The notes: generated by a model not told the origin, from the letters alone. A stretch of 64,000 bases of DNA from Litorimonas sp964511495 (GCA_964511495.1 CAZEFT010000016.1:10399-74398); one strand, 5' to 3'; shown: positions 51,330 to 61,343, numbered from the stretch's first letter. Numbers and translations are program-made.

Positions 51330-54300
51330 ATGTCAAAGAAAATGCTTATCGACGCCTCCCACCCGGAGGAAACACGCGTCGTTATTGTCGATCACAATCG
51401 AGTTGAAGAGCTTGATTTTGAAAGCCGTAATAAACGGCAATTAAGAGGCAATTTATACCTCGCCCGCGTCACCCGCGTAGAACCTTCGCTTCAAGCTGCC
51501 TTCATCGAATATGGCGGTAATCGTCATGGTTTTCTGGCATTTTCCGAAATTCATCCGGATTACTACCAGATACCTTACGAAGACCGCATGGCGCTTTTGG
51601 AATCCGAGGAAGAAGAACTTGGCGCCGAAGCCGATCCGGAAGACGAGGAAGACACAGACGAGGATGAAGAACGGGACGAAAATGTCGACCCTGATGAAAA
51701 CGATGCAGCAGATGAAAGTGATGCTGAGGTTGCCGACGAGCAAGCAAAGGTCGCCAGTACGCGGCGCAAGCGTATGTCTCGTCGCCGTTACAAAATTCAG
51801 GAAGTCATTAAGCGCGGTCAGATTTTACTTGTCCAAGCCGTAAAAGAAGAGCGTGGCAATAAAGGTGCGGCGATGACGACCTATCTGTCATTGGCTGGTC
51901 GCTATTGCGTTTTAATGCCCAACACACCGAGAGGCGGCGGCATTTCCCGCAAAATTTCTAATGGCTCGGACCGTAAACGCTTAAAGTCTGTTATGAGCGA
52001 GTTGGAAGTTCCACAAGGCATGGGCGTTATTGTACGCACAGCCGGAGCCAAACGCACAAAAGCCGAAATCAAACGTGATTATGAATATCTCTCTCGCCTC
52101 TGGGGTGAAATTCGCGAAACAACGCTAAAGTCTATCGCCCCTGCCCTCATTCATGAGGAAGGTAATTTGGTCAAACGCTCCATTCGCGACCTTTATAATA
52201 AAGATATTGATGAGGTTCTGGTGGAAGGAGACTCCGCGTATAAAACGGCTAAGTCCTTCATCAAAATGCTGATGCCGAGCCACGCAAAATTCGTCAAACA
52301 ATACAAAGATGATATTCCGCTTTTCCTTCGCTACGGGGTCGAGCGACAAATCGAAAACAGCCTGTCGCCTCTGGTTCAACTTAAATCCGGCGGCTATCTC
52401 GTGATTCACCCAACGGAGGCGCTTGTCTCCGTGGATGTCAATTCAGGTCGTTCTACAAAAGAGCGTAATGTTGAGCGAACAGCTCTTAAAACTAATATTG
52501 AAGCCGCCGAGGAAGTCGCACGTCAAATGCGCTTGCGTGATTTAGCGGGTCTCATAGTAATTGATTTTATCGATATGGATGAAAACAAAAATAATCGTGC
52601 CGTCGAACGGAAAATGAAAGAAGCGCTTAGCCAAGACCGCGCGCGCATTCAAACAAGCCGTATTTCTCAATTTGGTCTTATGGAAATTTCACGTCAACGT
52701 CGCCGCCGCAGCCTTTTAGAAGGCTCAACGACTAGCTGTCCACATTGTGCCGGAGTGGGTCGTAAGCGCACAATTGAGAGTAGCGCACTCGCCGCCATTC
52801 GGGCTGTCGAGGAAACCGCCGTGCGAGGTGAAGCGGAACGTATTCGCTTGAAAGTGTCTCCTGATGTGGCGTTCTACCTCATTAATGAGAAACGTGACCT
52901 ACTGACCCTCGTTGACAAAAACGCAGGTGTGTTCACCGAAGTTGCAGCAGATGAAGACCTCATCCGCCCTGATTATGAAATCGAAATTTTAGAATCCAAA
53001 AATCGTAAAGGGCCGGATCCGTTAGAAGAAATCGAAAAAGAGTTTCGTCGTCAAAAGCAAAAAGCACAAAACTCCAAGAATAAAAAGAAGCCTCAAGAAA
53101 AACACGAAGACGAGTCACAGGATGAGTCTGCATCTGATAATGAGGTCGCTTCCGACGATACAGAGAATGAGAAAACGACGAAACGACGGGGTCGACGGGG
53201 TCGACGGGGCGGTCGTGGTCGCTCACGCAATCGCAATGACAATGATAATACCGATGATCAATCTTCGGATGAGCAAAAAGAAACGGAAAATCACGACGAT
53301 GAAAACACGTCGGAGACGTCATCCGAAGAAAAACCAGTAAAGGCTTCTAGATCCCGTCGCAGACGTAAAGCGCCAAACCGGGGTGAAAATTCTGGCGCTG
53401 CTGAAACGCATAAGGTAGGATCAGGCGAAGTCAGCTTGGAAGAACAAGACAAAAGCTCTGAGGAAAAGTCTGAGGCGACAGCAAAGTCGCGCTCAACCCG
53501 TCGCCGTGCGGCACCTGCCAAAAAGGTGAAAACTGACGACGCAACCGCCGATAAGGCCGAAACGAAGACACGTTCACGGCGTAAGAAAAAAACTGATGAA
53601 GACGTCAGTGAAGCTGCCGGAGGGGAACAGGATGAAAATCCATCCGGGACACCGCAGTCGACAGGGCGGCGAAAGGCTCCAACCCGCAGAAAAGCACCTG
53701 CGCGGGCCAAAAATGAAGCGGAAAGCGATGCAGATGACGCTGCAAAACCAAAACGCCGCAGACGGGCTGCCGCGAAAACAACTACGCAAAAGGCAGAGGT
53801 GACAGAGACAGCAGAAACCTCAGACAAGGCTCCTGCCAAACCGTCGACTTCATCGCGACGTCGCAAAGCGCCGGCCAAGAAAACGTCTACGGAAAAGGCT
53901 TCCCCAAAGAAAGCTTCCGCGAAGAAAGTGGCGTCTAGCTCGGCGAAAACCGAAACTGAGGAAAGCCCACCGAAACCAACGAGACGTCGGAAAGCGGCTC
54001 CTAAAAAAGCTGCGGTGAGTGAGGACGCCACAACAAAAGCGGCGTCTACTCGCACTCGTAAAGCACCTACGCGTAGAAAGGCTCCTGCGAAAGCTGCAAC
54101 TAAAACGACGACGAAAGCTAAGTCCGTGGCAAAAGCGAAATCTGCTACAAAAGCAAAAGCTGAACCTGTTCAGGAAAAAGCAGAAACAAAGCCTCGGACA
54201 ACGCGCAAAGCCGCTCCAAAAAAACCTTCAGCCAAAAAAGCGGATAGCGAGACGGAAAAACCGAAGACGACGTCTCGTCGTCGCGCGGCTCCAGCAAAGC

Positions 54301-54473
54301 CTAAAGCGCCCGCAGAAGCCAAATCCCTAGCCAAGCCTAAAGCACAGCCGAAGCCTCAGTCCTCAAAAACCGAGGAAAAAGCCGAAACCCCTGCGGAGAA
54401 AGCTTCTGAGGCGAGCGATGCAAAAAAGCCGACTAAGAAGAAACGCGCTTGGTGGAATTTGGGGAAGTCCTAG
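51330..54473 (+). CDS. rne: Ribonuclease E
   Basis: 1047-residue endoribonuclease, the degradosome organiser. The S1 RNA-binding domain is interrupted at about 88-142 by an insertion made mostly of Asp and Glu. The catalytic DNase I-like core has IDFIDMD with D412 and D415, and the Zn-link is CPHC (470-473). From about 560 onward the protein is disordered, with tracts such as RRGRRGRRGGRGRSR and dozens of RRRKAP/KKA-type elements alternating with acidic blocks, a typical alphaproteobacterial scaffold tail. GGAG precedes the ATG. Divergent from the amidase gene. Confidence 0.95.
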   Translation: MSKKMLIDASHPEETRVVIVDHNRVEELDFESRNKRQLRGNLYLARVTRVEPSLQAAFIEYGGNRHGFLAFSEIHPDYYQIPYEDRMALLESEEEELGAEADPEDEEDTDEDEERDENVDPDENDAADESDAEVADEQAKVASTRRKRMSRRRYKIQEVIKRGQILLVQAVKEERGNKGAAMTTYLSLAGRYCVLMPNTPRGGGISRKISNGSDRKRLKSVMSELEVPQGMGVIVRTAGAKRTKAEIKRDYEYLSRLWGEIRETTLKSIAPALIHEEGNLVKRSIRDLYNKDIDEVLVEGDSAYKTAKSFIKMLMPSHAKFVKQYKDDIPLFLRYGVERQIENSLSPLVQLKSGGYLVIHPTEALVSVDVNSGRSTKERNVERTALKTNIEAAEEVARQMRLRDLAGLIVIDFIDMDENKNNRAVERKMKEALSQDRARIQTSRISQFGLMEISRQRRRRSLLEGSTTSCPHCAGVGRKRTIESSALAAIRAVEETAVRGEAERIRLKVSPDVAFYLINEKRDLLTLVDKNAGVFTEVAADEDLIRPDYEIEILESKNRKGPDPLEEIEKEFRRQKQKAQNSKNKKKPQEKHEDESQDESASDNEVASDDTENEKTTKRRGRRGRRGGRGRSRNRNDNDNTDDQSSDEQKETENHDDENTSETSSEEKPVKASRSRRRRKAPNRGENSGAAETHKVGSGEVSLEEQDKSSEEKSEATAKSRSTRRRAAPAKKVKTDDATADKAETKTRSRRKKKTDEDVSEAAGGEQDENPSGTPQSTGRRKAPTRRKAPARAKNEAESDADDAAKPKRRRRAAAKTTTQKAEVTETAETSDKAPAKPSTSSRRRKAPAKKTSTEKASPKKASAKKVASSSAKTETEESPPKPTRRRKAAPKKAAVSEDATTKAASTRTRKAPTRRKAPAKAATKTTTKAKSVAKAKSATKAKAEPVQEKAETKPRTTRKAAPKKPSAKKADSETEKPKTTSRRRAAPAKPKAPAEAKSLAKPKAQPKPQSSKTEEKAETPAEKASEASDAKKPTKKKRAWWNLGKS

Positions 54474-54494
54474 CAAACAATCTTATCTATATTC

Positions 54495-54521
54495 GAACCG
54501 CCTCTTCCTGAGAGGCGGTTC
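54495..54521 (+). terminator. Hairpin after rne
   Basis: 10-bp stem GAACCGCCTC/GAGGCGGTTC with a 7-base loop, 22 bases past the rne stop. There is no T run, so termination may need Rho or the hairpin may only protect the mRNA end. Confidence 0.5.
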
Positions 54522-54632
54522 ACAAATCTGAAGCCCAGATGAATAACTGATGTTTCACCTCTTTGTTACGCCTGCGTAACTTGACCCTTTCGCTTTGTTT
54601 TGGGACTGTGTTGAAAATTTTAGGATGATTTT

Positions 54633-56048
54633 GTGTCGACCAAAACATTATTTCGTAATCTGATAATCAGCACGGTCGCTGTTAGCGCCATCGCACTTTC
54701 ATCTGTGCAGGCTCAGGCGCAATCTCTCTTGCGTGATACGGAAATTGAAGAAACGCTGGAGGAATTTACGGTTCCCATCCTTCGTGCAGCGGGCCTGACA
54801 CCAAAATCTGTAGATCTTTATCTGGTGAACGACCCTTCTCTCAATGCTTTCGTGACCCGTGGGCAAAATATTTTCCTCCATAGCGGCCTAATTTTGGAAG
54901 CTAAGACGCCGAACGAGTTAAAGGGCGTTATTGCCCATGAGGCGGGCCATATTGTTGGCGGCCATATTGTACGGTCTGATTACGGCAACCGTAGCGCTTA
55001 TGGCTCGATGTTGATTGCTGCCGGATTGGGTTTGGCCGCTATTTTGGCGGGTGAAGGCTCTGCCGGCGCGCTCATTCTGGGTGGTTCGACACAGTTCGGG
55101 GCATTAGAATCTCTCGCTTATTCACGCGTCAACGAATCGTCCGCCGACCAATATGCAGTGAATTTCCTCGATAGGACCGGACAATCCAGTGCCGGTTTAA
55201 TCGCTTTTTTCGAGAAATTCCGCGCGCAAGAAGTCCTTTCCCAAGCCCGACGCTATCCTTACTTCCGCAGTCATCCTCTCTCCGCAGACCGGATTGATGC
55301 CCTGCGCGAACGGACAGCGGAAAGTCCATATGTTGACGTCAAAGACCCGCCCGATGATATTCATCGACATGAAATGATGAAGGCAAAGTTACGCGGCTTT
55401 TTAGAAGGCCCTCAACTTGTTTTCTCTCGCTATCCCCAAGCGGACCAAAGCCAATATGCGCGCTATGCGCGGTCGGTCGCCCATTTCCGCTCAGCGGATC
55501 TAAAAAATGCTTTGAAAGAGCTACAAACCCTGATCGATGAAGAGCCTGAGAACGCCTATTTCCATGAATTACAGGCCCAAATTCTTTATGAAAGCGGGCA
55601 ACGGGAAGCGGCTCTACCGCCTGCCCGCAAAGCTCTATCCCTCATGCCCGATGCCCCCCTTCTTAAAATGGCCTTGGCCCAATCATTGATCGAAACCCGT
55701 GAACCCGTACAAATGCAGGAAGCCGTTGATTTGCTAAAGTCCGCTCTGCAAACGGAACGCGATAATAGCTATTCTTGGTATTTATTATCAGTGGCCTATG
55801 GTCATCAAGGTAAGGAGGCGCTGGCCAAATATGCCAGTGCGGAGCGTTTTTATGCGCTCGGTGATATTCAGCGCGCCCGCTCATTTGCGCAACGTGCGCA
55901 AGAGGATTTACCGCGCAATGAACCTCAATGGCGTCGTGCTTCAGATATTGTCGTCGTCGCAGATGCTCAACTTGCCAAGAGCCGCAATCAAAGACGGCGA
56001 CCAAAGCCTCTGACCATCACGCATTCACACAATCGTGACGCCCGTTAA
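54633..56048 (+). CDS. Periplasmic M48 metalloprotease, BepA-like
   Basis: 471 residues from GTG 54633 with AGGA seven bases upstream. A signal peptide ends near residue 29 (VQAQAQ). The M48 site is H102-E-A-G-H106 with third ligand E168 in NESSADQYA, followed by a C-terminal TPR-type helical half (about 260-470). This is the plan of BepA, which degrades or refolds stalled outer-membrane beta-barrels such as LptD. The very basic C-terminus RNQRRRPKPL is unusual. Probably co-transcribed with the DsbA-like gene 85 bases on. Confidence 0.88.
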   Translation: MSTKTLFRNLIISTVAVSAIALSSVQAQAQSLLRDTEIEETLEEFTVPILRAAGLTPKSVDLYLVNDPSLNAFVTRGQNIFLHSGLILEAKTPNELKGVIAHEAGHIVGGHIVRSDYGNRSAYGSMLIAAGLGLAAILAGEGSAGALILGGSTQFGALESLAYSRVNESSADQYAVNFLDRTGQSSAGLIAFFEKFRAQEVLSQARRYPYFRSHPLSADRIDALRERTAESPYVDVKDPPDDIHRHEMMKAKLRGFLEGPQLVFSRYPQADQSQYARYARSVAHFRSADLKNALKELQTLIDEEPENAYFHELQAQILYESGQREAALPPARKALSLMPDAPLLKMALAQSLIETREPVQMQEAVDLLKSALQTERDNSYSWYLLSVAYGHQGKEALAKYASAERFYALGDIQRARSFAQRAQEDLPRNEPQWRRASDIVVVADAQLAKSRNQRRRPKPLTITHSHNRDAR

Positions 56049-56132
56049 AACCGTATCCTCTATTATATAAAAGACTTATTCAGTTTTCGCTGATAAAGCG
56101 CTCCGATAGATTGACGTCAAAAGGCTTTCCTC

Positions 56133-56864
56133 ATGAAACACCTCCTCATCACCTTGTCCGCTATTGCTTTAACAACCTCTTTGAGCGCGTGCGCTGAAGC
56201 GGGTCAAAGTCGCGGCCCTGATATGAAAAAGGCCGATGTTGAACGCATCATCAAAGATTACCTGATGGAAAATCCGGAAATTGTTCGGGACGCTCTCATC
56301 GAGCTTGAGGCCAAATCAGAACGTCAGGCTATTCAAGCAAATTCCGACGAGCTCTTTAATGACCCGCGTGATGTCGTCATCGGGCCGGACAATGCGAAAG
56401 TCACGATTGTCGAGTTTTTTGATTATAATTGCGGCTTCTGTAAAAGAACGACGGATTGGGTCAAAAATGTCATGGAAGAACACCCAGATGATGTGAAAAT
56501 CATCTTCAAAGAATTGCCTGTTCTGGATCGTCGGACCCGCACATCCCGCAATGCAGCTAAGGCGGCGCTCGCGGCAGCCCGTCAGGGTAAATACACAACC
56601 GTTCATTTCGCCCTTATGAAAGAACGTGTTCTGACGGATGATCGTGTCAGAGAAATCGTTAAAGATGCGGGCCTGGATATGGCCAAATTTGACGCAGATA
56701 TGAAAGATGTCGCTCTGGAGCGTCATATCGAGGATAATTTCGAACTTTCAGGTCGCCTGCCCCAACTTACAGGGACGCCGTTCTTCCTTGTTAATGAAGA
56801 CTATGTCTCTGGCGCGGATACCGAGCGGCTGGACGAATTGCTTAAAGCCGCTCTGCGGAGTTAA
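56133..56864 (+). CDS. DsbA-family thiol-disulfide lipoprotein
   Basis: 243 residues, exported: lipobox LSAC (C20). An N-terminal helical region (about 32-70) precedes the thioredoxin fold, whose redox motif is C100-G-F-C103 and whose cis-proline loop is TGTPFF. The N-terminal helix resembles the trimerisation stalk of ScsC/Com1-like disulfide isomerases. It likely forms or shuffles disulfides in envelope proteins and follows the BepA-like protease gene, which shares the outer-membrane folding theme. Confidence 0.9.
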   Translation: MKHLLITLSAIALTTSLSACAEAGQSRGPDMKKADVERIIKDYLMENPEIVRDALIELEAKSERQAIQANSDELFNDPRDVVIGPDNAKVTIVEFFDYNCGFCKRTTDWVKNVMEEHPDDVKIIFKELPVLDRRTRTSRNAAKAALAAARQGKYTTVHFALMKERVLTDDRVREIVKDAGLDMAKFDADMKDVALERHIEDNFELSGRLPQLTGTPFFLVNEDYVSGADTERLDELLKAALRS

Positions 56865-56983
56865 TCACCTCATATTTTGGTTAAGTCCTCTCCTGATTAG
56901 TCATTCGAAATGAGAACAAATCATAAACATTTATTGACAAATCAGGTATAATCTGGCTCTATTCTACTGAATCGGAGTCCCCA

Positions 56984-58405
56984 ATGCCCAAACCTTCAAC
57001 ACAATTTGTTTGTCAATCTTGCGGCACAGTCCATGGAAAATGGGCCGGGCGTTGTGATGCTTGCGGAGAATGGAATACGCTGGTTGAAGAAATAACAGCG
57101 CAGAATGAGCGCCCTGCGCATAAGCGTCGAAAGGGTCGCTCAATAGATTTCGTTGATCTCGGCGGAGAAAGTCGCGATGTCCCTCGCCTTAAAACCGGCA
57201 TTGGTGAGTTGGACCGGGTGACAGGCGGCGGGCTTGTTGCAGGCTCTGCCCTTTTGGTTGGCGGTGATCCGGGTATTGGCAAATCAACTCTGCTCCTGCA
57301 GGCCGTCGGACGATTGGCAAAATCAGGCGTTAAAACAGCTTACGTCTCAGGCGAAGAATCAGTCGATCAAGTTCGTCGCCGCGCAAAACGTTTGGGGCTT
57401 GCGGACAACCCTGTTTCCTTAGCGGCGGAAACATCACTTGGGCCGATTATTGACGGTCTAATGGCGGAAAAGCCTGACGTTGTTATTATCGATTCCATTC
57501 AAACACTTTGGTCGGATCAGCTTGGAGCGGCACCGGGCACAGTCGCTCAAGTCAGGGCGTGTGCGCAGGAGTTAACCCGATTTGCCAAGAAAAGAGGCAC
57601 CTGTGTCATCATTGTCGGGCATGTCACCAAGGACGGACAAATTGCCGGCCCCCGCGTCGTCGAGCATATGGTTGATGCCGTTTTATATTTCGAAGGCGAT
57701 CGCGCTCATCAATTCCGAATCTTACGGGCGCATAAAAATCGTTTTGGCCCAACGGATGAAATCGGGGTCTTTGAAATGCGTGAAATCGGCTTATCCGAGG
57801 TTCCTAACCCTTCAGCTCTCTTTCTTGATGGCCGTGGCGACCTCTCCAGTGGTGCGGCTGTCTTTGCAGGATTGGAAGGCACCCGTCCGGTCTTAACTGA
57901 AATCCAAGCTCTCGTAGCTCCCGCAGCTTTCGGCACACCCCGACGGGCGGTTGTGGGGTGGGATAATGGACGCCTTGCCATGGTCTTGGCCGTGTTGGAG
58001 GCACGGTGCGGGGTCAGTTTCGCCGGTAAGGATGTTTACCTCAATGTCGCGGGGGGATTGCGAATCAACGAACCTGCCGCCGACCTTGCTGTCGCGGCGG
58101 CTCTGGTTTCTTCTGCTTTCGATATGCCCCTGCCTTCCGATACAGTTGTCTTCGGCGAAATCAGTCTTTCCGGCGATGTGAGGGCCGTGGGACGCTCTGA
58201 TGCACGGCTAAAAGAAGCCGCTAAACTGGGCTTTAAACGCGCCATCGCGCCCCGTCCCGTCAAACGCACAGATAAGAACACGTCTCATATCAACGACTCC
58301 ACACCTCTGCCAATTATTGCAATCAAGGCTTTGCCCGACCTCGTTCGCCGTGTAGAAGCGAGCGCAGAAGCGGGACCAGACTGGGAAAGTAACTGGGCCG
58401 CATGA
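56984..58405 (+). CDS. radA: DNA repair protein RadA
   Basis: 473-residue branched-DNA helicase/recombination factor. A zinc finger C10-x2-C13 ... C24-x2-C27 opens the protein; Walker A is GGDPGIGKST, the RadA-specific KNRFG motif is present, and the C-terminal Lon-like domain contains LRINEPAADLAVAAAL. First of the radA-cvpA-purF-SDR run; cvpA begins 20 bases after its stop. A TTGACA/TATAAT pair lies upstream, but with wrong spacing for one promoter. Confidence 0.96.
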   Translation: MPKPSTQFVCQSCGTVHGKWAGRCDACGEWNTLVEEITAQNERPAHKRRKGRSIDFVDLGGESRDVPRLKTGIGELDRVTGGGLVAGSALLVGGDPGIGKSTLLLQAVGRLAKSGVKTAYVSGEESVDQVRRRAKRLGLADNPVSLAAETSLGPIIDGLMAEKPDVVIIDSIQTLWSDQLGAAPGTVAQVRACAQELTRFAKKRGTCVIIVGHVTKDGQIAGPRVVEHMVDAVLYFEGDRAHQFRILRAHKNRFGPTDEIGVFEMREIGLSEVPNPSALFLDGRGDLSSGAAVFAGLEGTRPVLTEIQALVAPAAFGTPRRAVVGWDNGRLAMVLAVLEARCGVSFAGKDVYLNVAGGLRINEPAADLAVAAALVSSAFDMPLPSDTVVFGEISLSGDVRAVGRSDARLKEAAKLGFKRAIAPRPVKRTDKNTSHINDSTPLPIIAIKALPDLVRRVEASAEAGPDWESNWAA

Positions 58406-58425
58406 TGTAAAGGTGACATCCGCGC

Positions 58426-59094
58426 ATGAGTATTGGTTCCCTGACTTTCAACGGATTTGATGTCGTTGTTCTTCTCATTCTCTTGATCTCACTGATCATT
58501 GCCGTACAACGTGGCTTTCTTCGCGAGGTTATGTCACTCTTATCCTTGGTTATTGCCGGTATTATCGCCCTCTTCGTCTGGGGTAAATTTCGCTACTCCG
58601 CGCAGGATTTCATTTCGCCCTCATGGTTGGCAGATGTGGCCCTAGGCGCGGGGACATTCACTCTCGTTTACCTCATCGGCGTTTTCATCCTCACAAAGAT
58701 ATTTGGTAAGCTTGAAGCCCCTTCCACAAAGTTCCTGAATCGCGCTTTAGGCGCGGCATTCGGTGTTTTTCGCGGGCTAATTATCGCCTCACTGATTGTT
58801 TTGGTTCTCACCTCTTCGAACCGTAGTAGTTTGGAAGCGCAAGAAACGCGATCGAGATTGGAGCAGCGTGGTTTATATGAAGAATTCAAATCGACCTATC
58901 CAAAATCATTCCAAGAGCAAATGGCTAAGGGCGTGACTCCTCCGCCTGAATATCTAGCCAATTCGACCTTCTACCCTTTGCTTAACACTATCGGCAATAT
59001 GATTATGAAGTTACCCTTTGCTGAAATGCGATCTTATGCAGACCGGATTAAAACCGGAGACATTGATGGTATTCGTCGGGAGATTATACAATGA
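58426..59094 (+). CDS. cvpA: CvpA family membrane protein
   Basis: 222-residue inner-membrane protein with four hydrophobic segments (about 10-28, 31-49, 66-86 and 104-126) and a cytoplasmic C-tail. The FDVVVLLILLISLIIAVQRGFLREVMSL start is typical. Family originally tied to colicin V production and also to envelope stress and purine operons. Its stop overlaps purF by four bases (ATGA), the standard pairing. Confidence 0.9.
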   Translation: MSIGSLTFNGFDVVVLLILLISLIIAVQRGFLREVMSLLSLVIAGIIALFVWGKFRYSAQDFISPSWLADVALGAGTFTLVYLIGVFILTKIFGKLEAPSTKFLNRALGAAFGVFRGLIIASLIVLVLTSSNRSSLEAQETRSRLEQRGLYEEFKSTYPKSFQEQMAKGVTPPPEYLANSTFYPLLNTIGNMIMKLPFAEMRSYADRIKTGDIDGIRREIIQ

Positions 59095-60584
59095 GCGACT
59101 ACGAAGTTGATCCGGCCCTCGATCCGAGTTGTGCATTTGATCCTTCCGAGGATAAAATCCGCGAGGAATGCGGCGTGTTCGGTATTTTCGGTATGGATAA
59201 TGCCGCTTCATTGACGGCTTTGGGCCTTCACGCCCTGCAGCATCGCGGACAGGAAGCTTGCGGCATTGCCAGCTCGGACGGTGCGCGTTTCCACACGGAA
59301 CGTCATCTTGGCTTAGTCGGCGATAACTTTACGGGGGAAGACCCCTCTGACCGCCTGCCCGGACATATCTCAATCGGTCATAATCGCTATTCTACTGCGG
59401 GGCAGACCGTATTGCGGAATGTCCAACCTCTTTTTTCTGAACTACACACAGGCGGCTTTGCCCTCGCGCATAATGGCCACATCACAAATGCCTACACCAT
59501 CCGCGAACAGTTGGTTGAAAAAGGCGCGTTGTTCCAGTCCACCTCTGATACCGAAGTGGTCATTCATCTGATCGCACGCGCGAAAAAAGGCGAGTTTATT
59601 GACCGCTTCGTCAATGCCATTCGTCAAGTTGACGGTGGCTATGCCTTTATCGGCATGACAAAAGATATGCTGCTTGGCGCAAGAGACCGCTTTGGCATTC
59701 GCCCTCTGCTGATCGGGCGTTTGGGTGACAGTTATATTCTGGCCTCTGAAACATGTGCCTTTGATATGATTGGGGCCACATTTATCCGCGAAGTCGAAGC
59801 CGGTGAAGTCGTTGTGATTAACGCTGATGGTATCCGGTCTTTCACGGCTTTCCCAAATGCACATTCACGTCCCTGTATTTTCGAGTTTGTCTATTTCGCC
59901 CGTCCCGACAGTGTGGTCGGCGGAAAGAGCGTTTACGAAGTCCGAAAACGTATGGGCCAAAGGTTAGCACAGGAAACGCCAGCTGATGTCGATGTCATCA
60001 TCCCTGTTCCTGATAGTGGCGTACCGGCTGCTCTGGGCTTTTCGCAAGAAACGGGCATTCCCTTTGAACTGGGAATCATCCGCAACCACTATGTCGGGCG
60101 AACCTTTATCCAACCGACACAACAAATCCGCGATATGGGCGTGCGTTTAAAACACTCTGCCAACCGCGCCATGATTGAAGGCAAACGGGTCTTATTGGTT
60201 GACGATTCTATCGTCCGCGGAACAACTTCAACAAAAATCGTGCGCATGATTAAAGCGGCAGGCGCGAAAGAAGTTCATTTCAGATCTGCTTCGCCGCCCA
60301 TAAAACATCCTGATCATTACGGCATCGACATGCCCTCTAAAGATAAGCTGATTGCAGCCAATTATGATCTGAAAGCGATGACTGAAATGCTCGAAGTTGA
60401 TAGTCTTGGTTTCCTTTCCGTTGAAGGGCTTTATTGGGCCATGGGAGAAGAAAAGCGCTTGGCCGATGCGCCGCAATTCACAGATCATTGTTTCACCGGT
60501 GATTATCCGACACCGCTGATTGACCGTGACAGAGACGCCAGCGGACAAAGCAAACAACTCTCCTTCCTCGTTGAAGTGGCGTAA
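59091..60584 (+). CDS. purF: Amidophosphoribosyltransferase
   Basis: First committed enzyme of purine synthesis, 497 residues. A 26-residue propeptide precedes the nucleophile C27 (EECGVFGIFG), so it must be processed. The glutaminase domain is followed by the PRPP loop VLLVDDSIVRGTTS. Three of the four Bacillus-type cluster cysteines are replaced (HPDHYGID instead of HPCFYGID), so no Fe-S cluster is expected. Translationally coupled to cvpA. Confidence 0.96.
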   Translation: MSDYEVDPALDPSCAFDPSEDKIREECGVFGIFGMDNAASLTALGLHALQHRGQEACGIASSDGARFHTERHLGLVGDNFTGEDPSDRLPGHISIGHNRYSTAGQTVLRNVQPLFSELHTGGFALAHNGHITNAYTIREQLVEKGALFQSTSDTEVVIHLIARAKKGEFIDRFVNAIRQVDGGYAFIGMTKDMLLGARDRFGIRPLLIGRLGDSYILASETCAFDMIGATFIREVEAGEVVVINADGIRSFTAFPNAHSRPCIFEFVYFARPDSVVGGKSVYEVRKRMGQRLAQETPADVDVIIPVPDSGVPAALGFSQETGIPFELGIIRNHYVGRTFIQPTQQIRDMGVRLKHSANRAMIEGKRVLLVDDSIVRGTTSTKIVRMIKAAGAKEVHFRSASPPIKHPDHYGIDMPSKDKLIAANYDLKAMTEMLEVDSLGFLSVEGLYWAMGEEKRLADAPQFTDHCFTGDYPTPLIDRDRDASGQSKQLSFLVEVA

Positions 60585-60610
60585 TTCCCCTTTCAGAAAC
60601 AGGCAAAGCT

Positions 60611-61327
60611 ATGTCTCTTCCTCTTAACGGACGCGTGACCCTTGTAACGGGGGCCTCTCGCGGTATTGGCTATCAGGCCGCCTTGGCCTTGGCGGAAGCC
60701 GGCTCCGATATTATCGCCCTCGCCCGCACACAGGGTGGGCTAGAAGCTCTGGATGACGCCGTGAAAGATAAAGGGCGGAACTGCACCATTGTGCCAATGG
60801 ATCTTACGCAAATGGATGGAATTGACCGTCTGGGCGCTATCATTAATGAGCGCTGGGGACGCTTGGACGGATTGCTCGCCAATGCCGGAATGTTGGGAGA
60901 TATCACACCCGTTCCGCATTTAGACCCCAAAACATGGGACAAACTCATAGCCGTGAATTTGACGGCTAATTTTCGTCTCATCCGTTCGCTTGATTCCCTA
61001 TTGCGTGCATCTGATGCCGGGCGGGCCTTGTTTCTAACCTCTGGCGTTGCCACGTCTCGCCGCGCTTATTGGGGGGCGTATGCCGCGACAAAAGCCGGGT
61101 TAGAGGCTCTCGTTCAAAGCTACGCCAAAGAAGCGGAAGTCACGAAGCTGAAAGTCAATCTGCTGAATCCAGGAGCGACACGCACAGCCATGCGCGCCAA
61201 AGCTATGCCCGGAGAAGCCCCGGAAACTCTGCCTCATCCGTCGGACTTGGCCCCACTGATTGTCGACATGCTTTCACCTTCTTATGAAAAAACAGACCAG
61301 ATCATAAGCTATCGCGACACAATTTAG
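60611..61327 (+). CDS. SDR family oxidoreductase
   Basis: 238-residue short-chain dehydrogenase/reductase. NAD(P) motif TGASRGIG (13-20), NAG (91-93), Ser144 and Y157-x3-K161. A basic residue directly after the TGAS motif hints at NADP preference. Placed 26 bases after purF, as in Caulobacter; the substrate is not identifiable. It reads like the YciK/FabG-like group that accompanies purine genes by chance. Confidence 0.88.
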   Translation: MSLPLNGRVTLVTGASRGIGYQAALALAEAGSDIIALARTQGGLEALDDAVKDKGRNCTIVPMDLTQMDGIDRLGAIINERWGRLDGLLANAGMLGDITPVPHLDPKTWDKLIAVNLTANFRLIRSLDSLLRASDAGRALFLTSGVATSRRAYWGAYAATKAGLEALVQSYAKEAEVTKLKVNLLNPGATRTAMRAKAMPGEAPETLPHPSDLAPLIVDMLSPSYEKTDQIISYRDTI

Positions 61328-61343
61328 GCCCGTGAAGCCCCCC

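Noticed and set aside
51068..51406. 112-codon frame in the rne leader
   Set aside because: Runs out of frame into rne, begins without a ribosome binding site and has no recognisable domain.
53291..54055. 254-codon minus-strand frame opposite the RNase E tail
   Set aside because: Arises from the biased Lys/Arg/Ala codons of the disordered rne tail read backward; composition is Ser/Val/Phe/Ala repeat-like.
53600..54470. Repetitive-looking DNA in the rne tail as a possible CRISPR or VNTR
   Set aside because: The similarity is degenerate and in frame, encoding RRRKAP-type protein segments; spacing is irregular.
56933..56960. TTGACA and TATAAT upstream of radA as a sigma-70 promoter
   Set aside because: The two hexamers are only 7 bases apart, so they cannot be one promoter; either could belong to another pairing, but no partner box is convincing.
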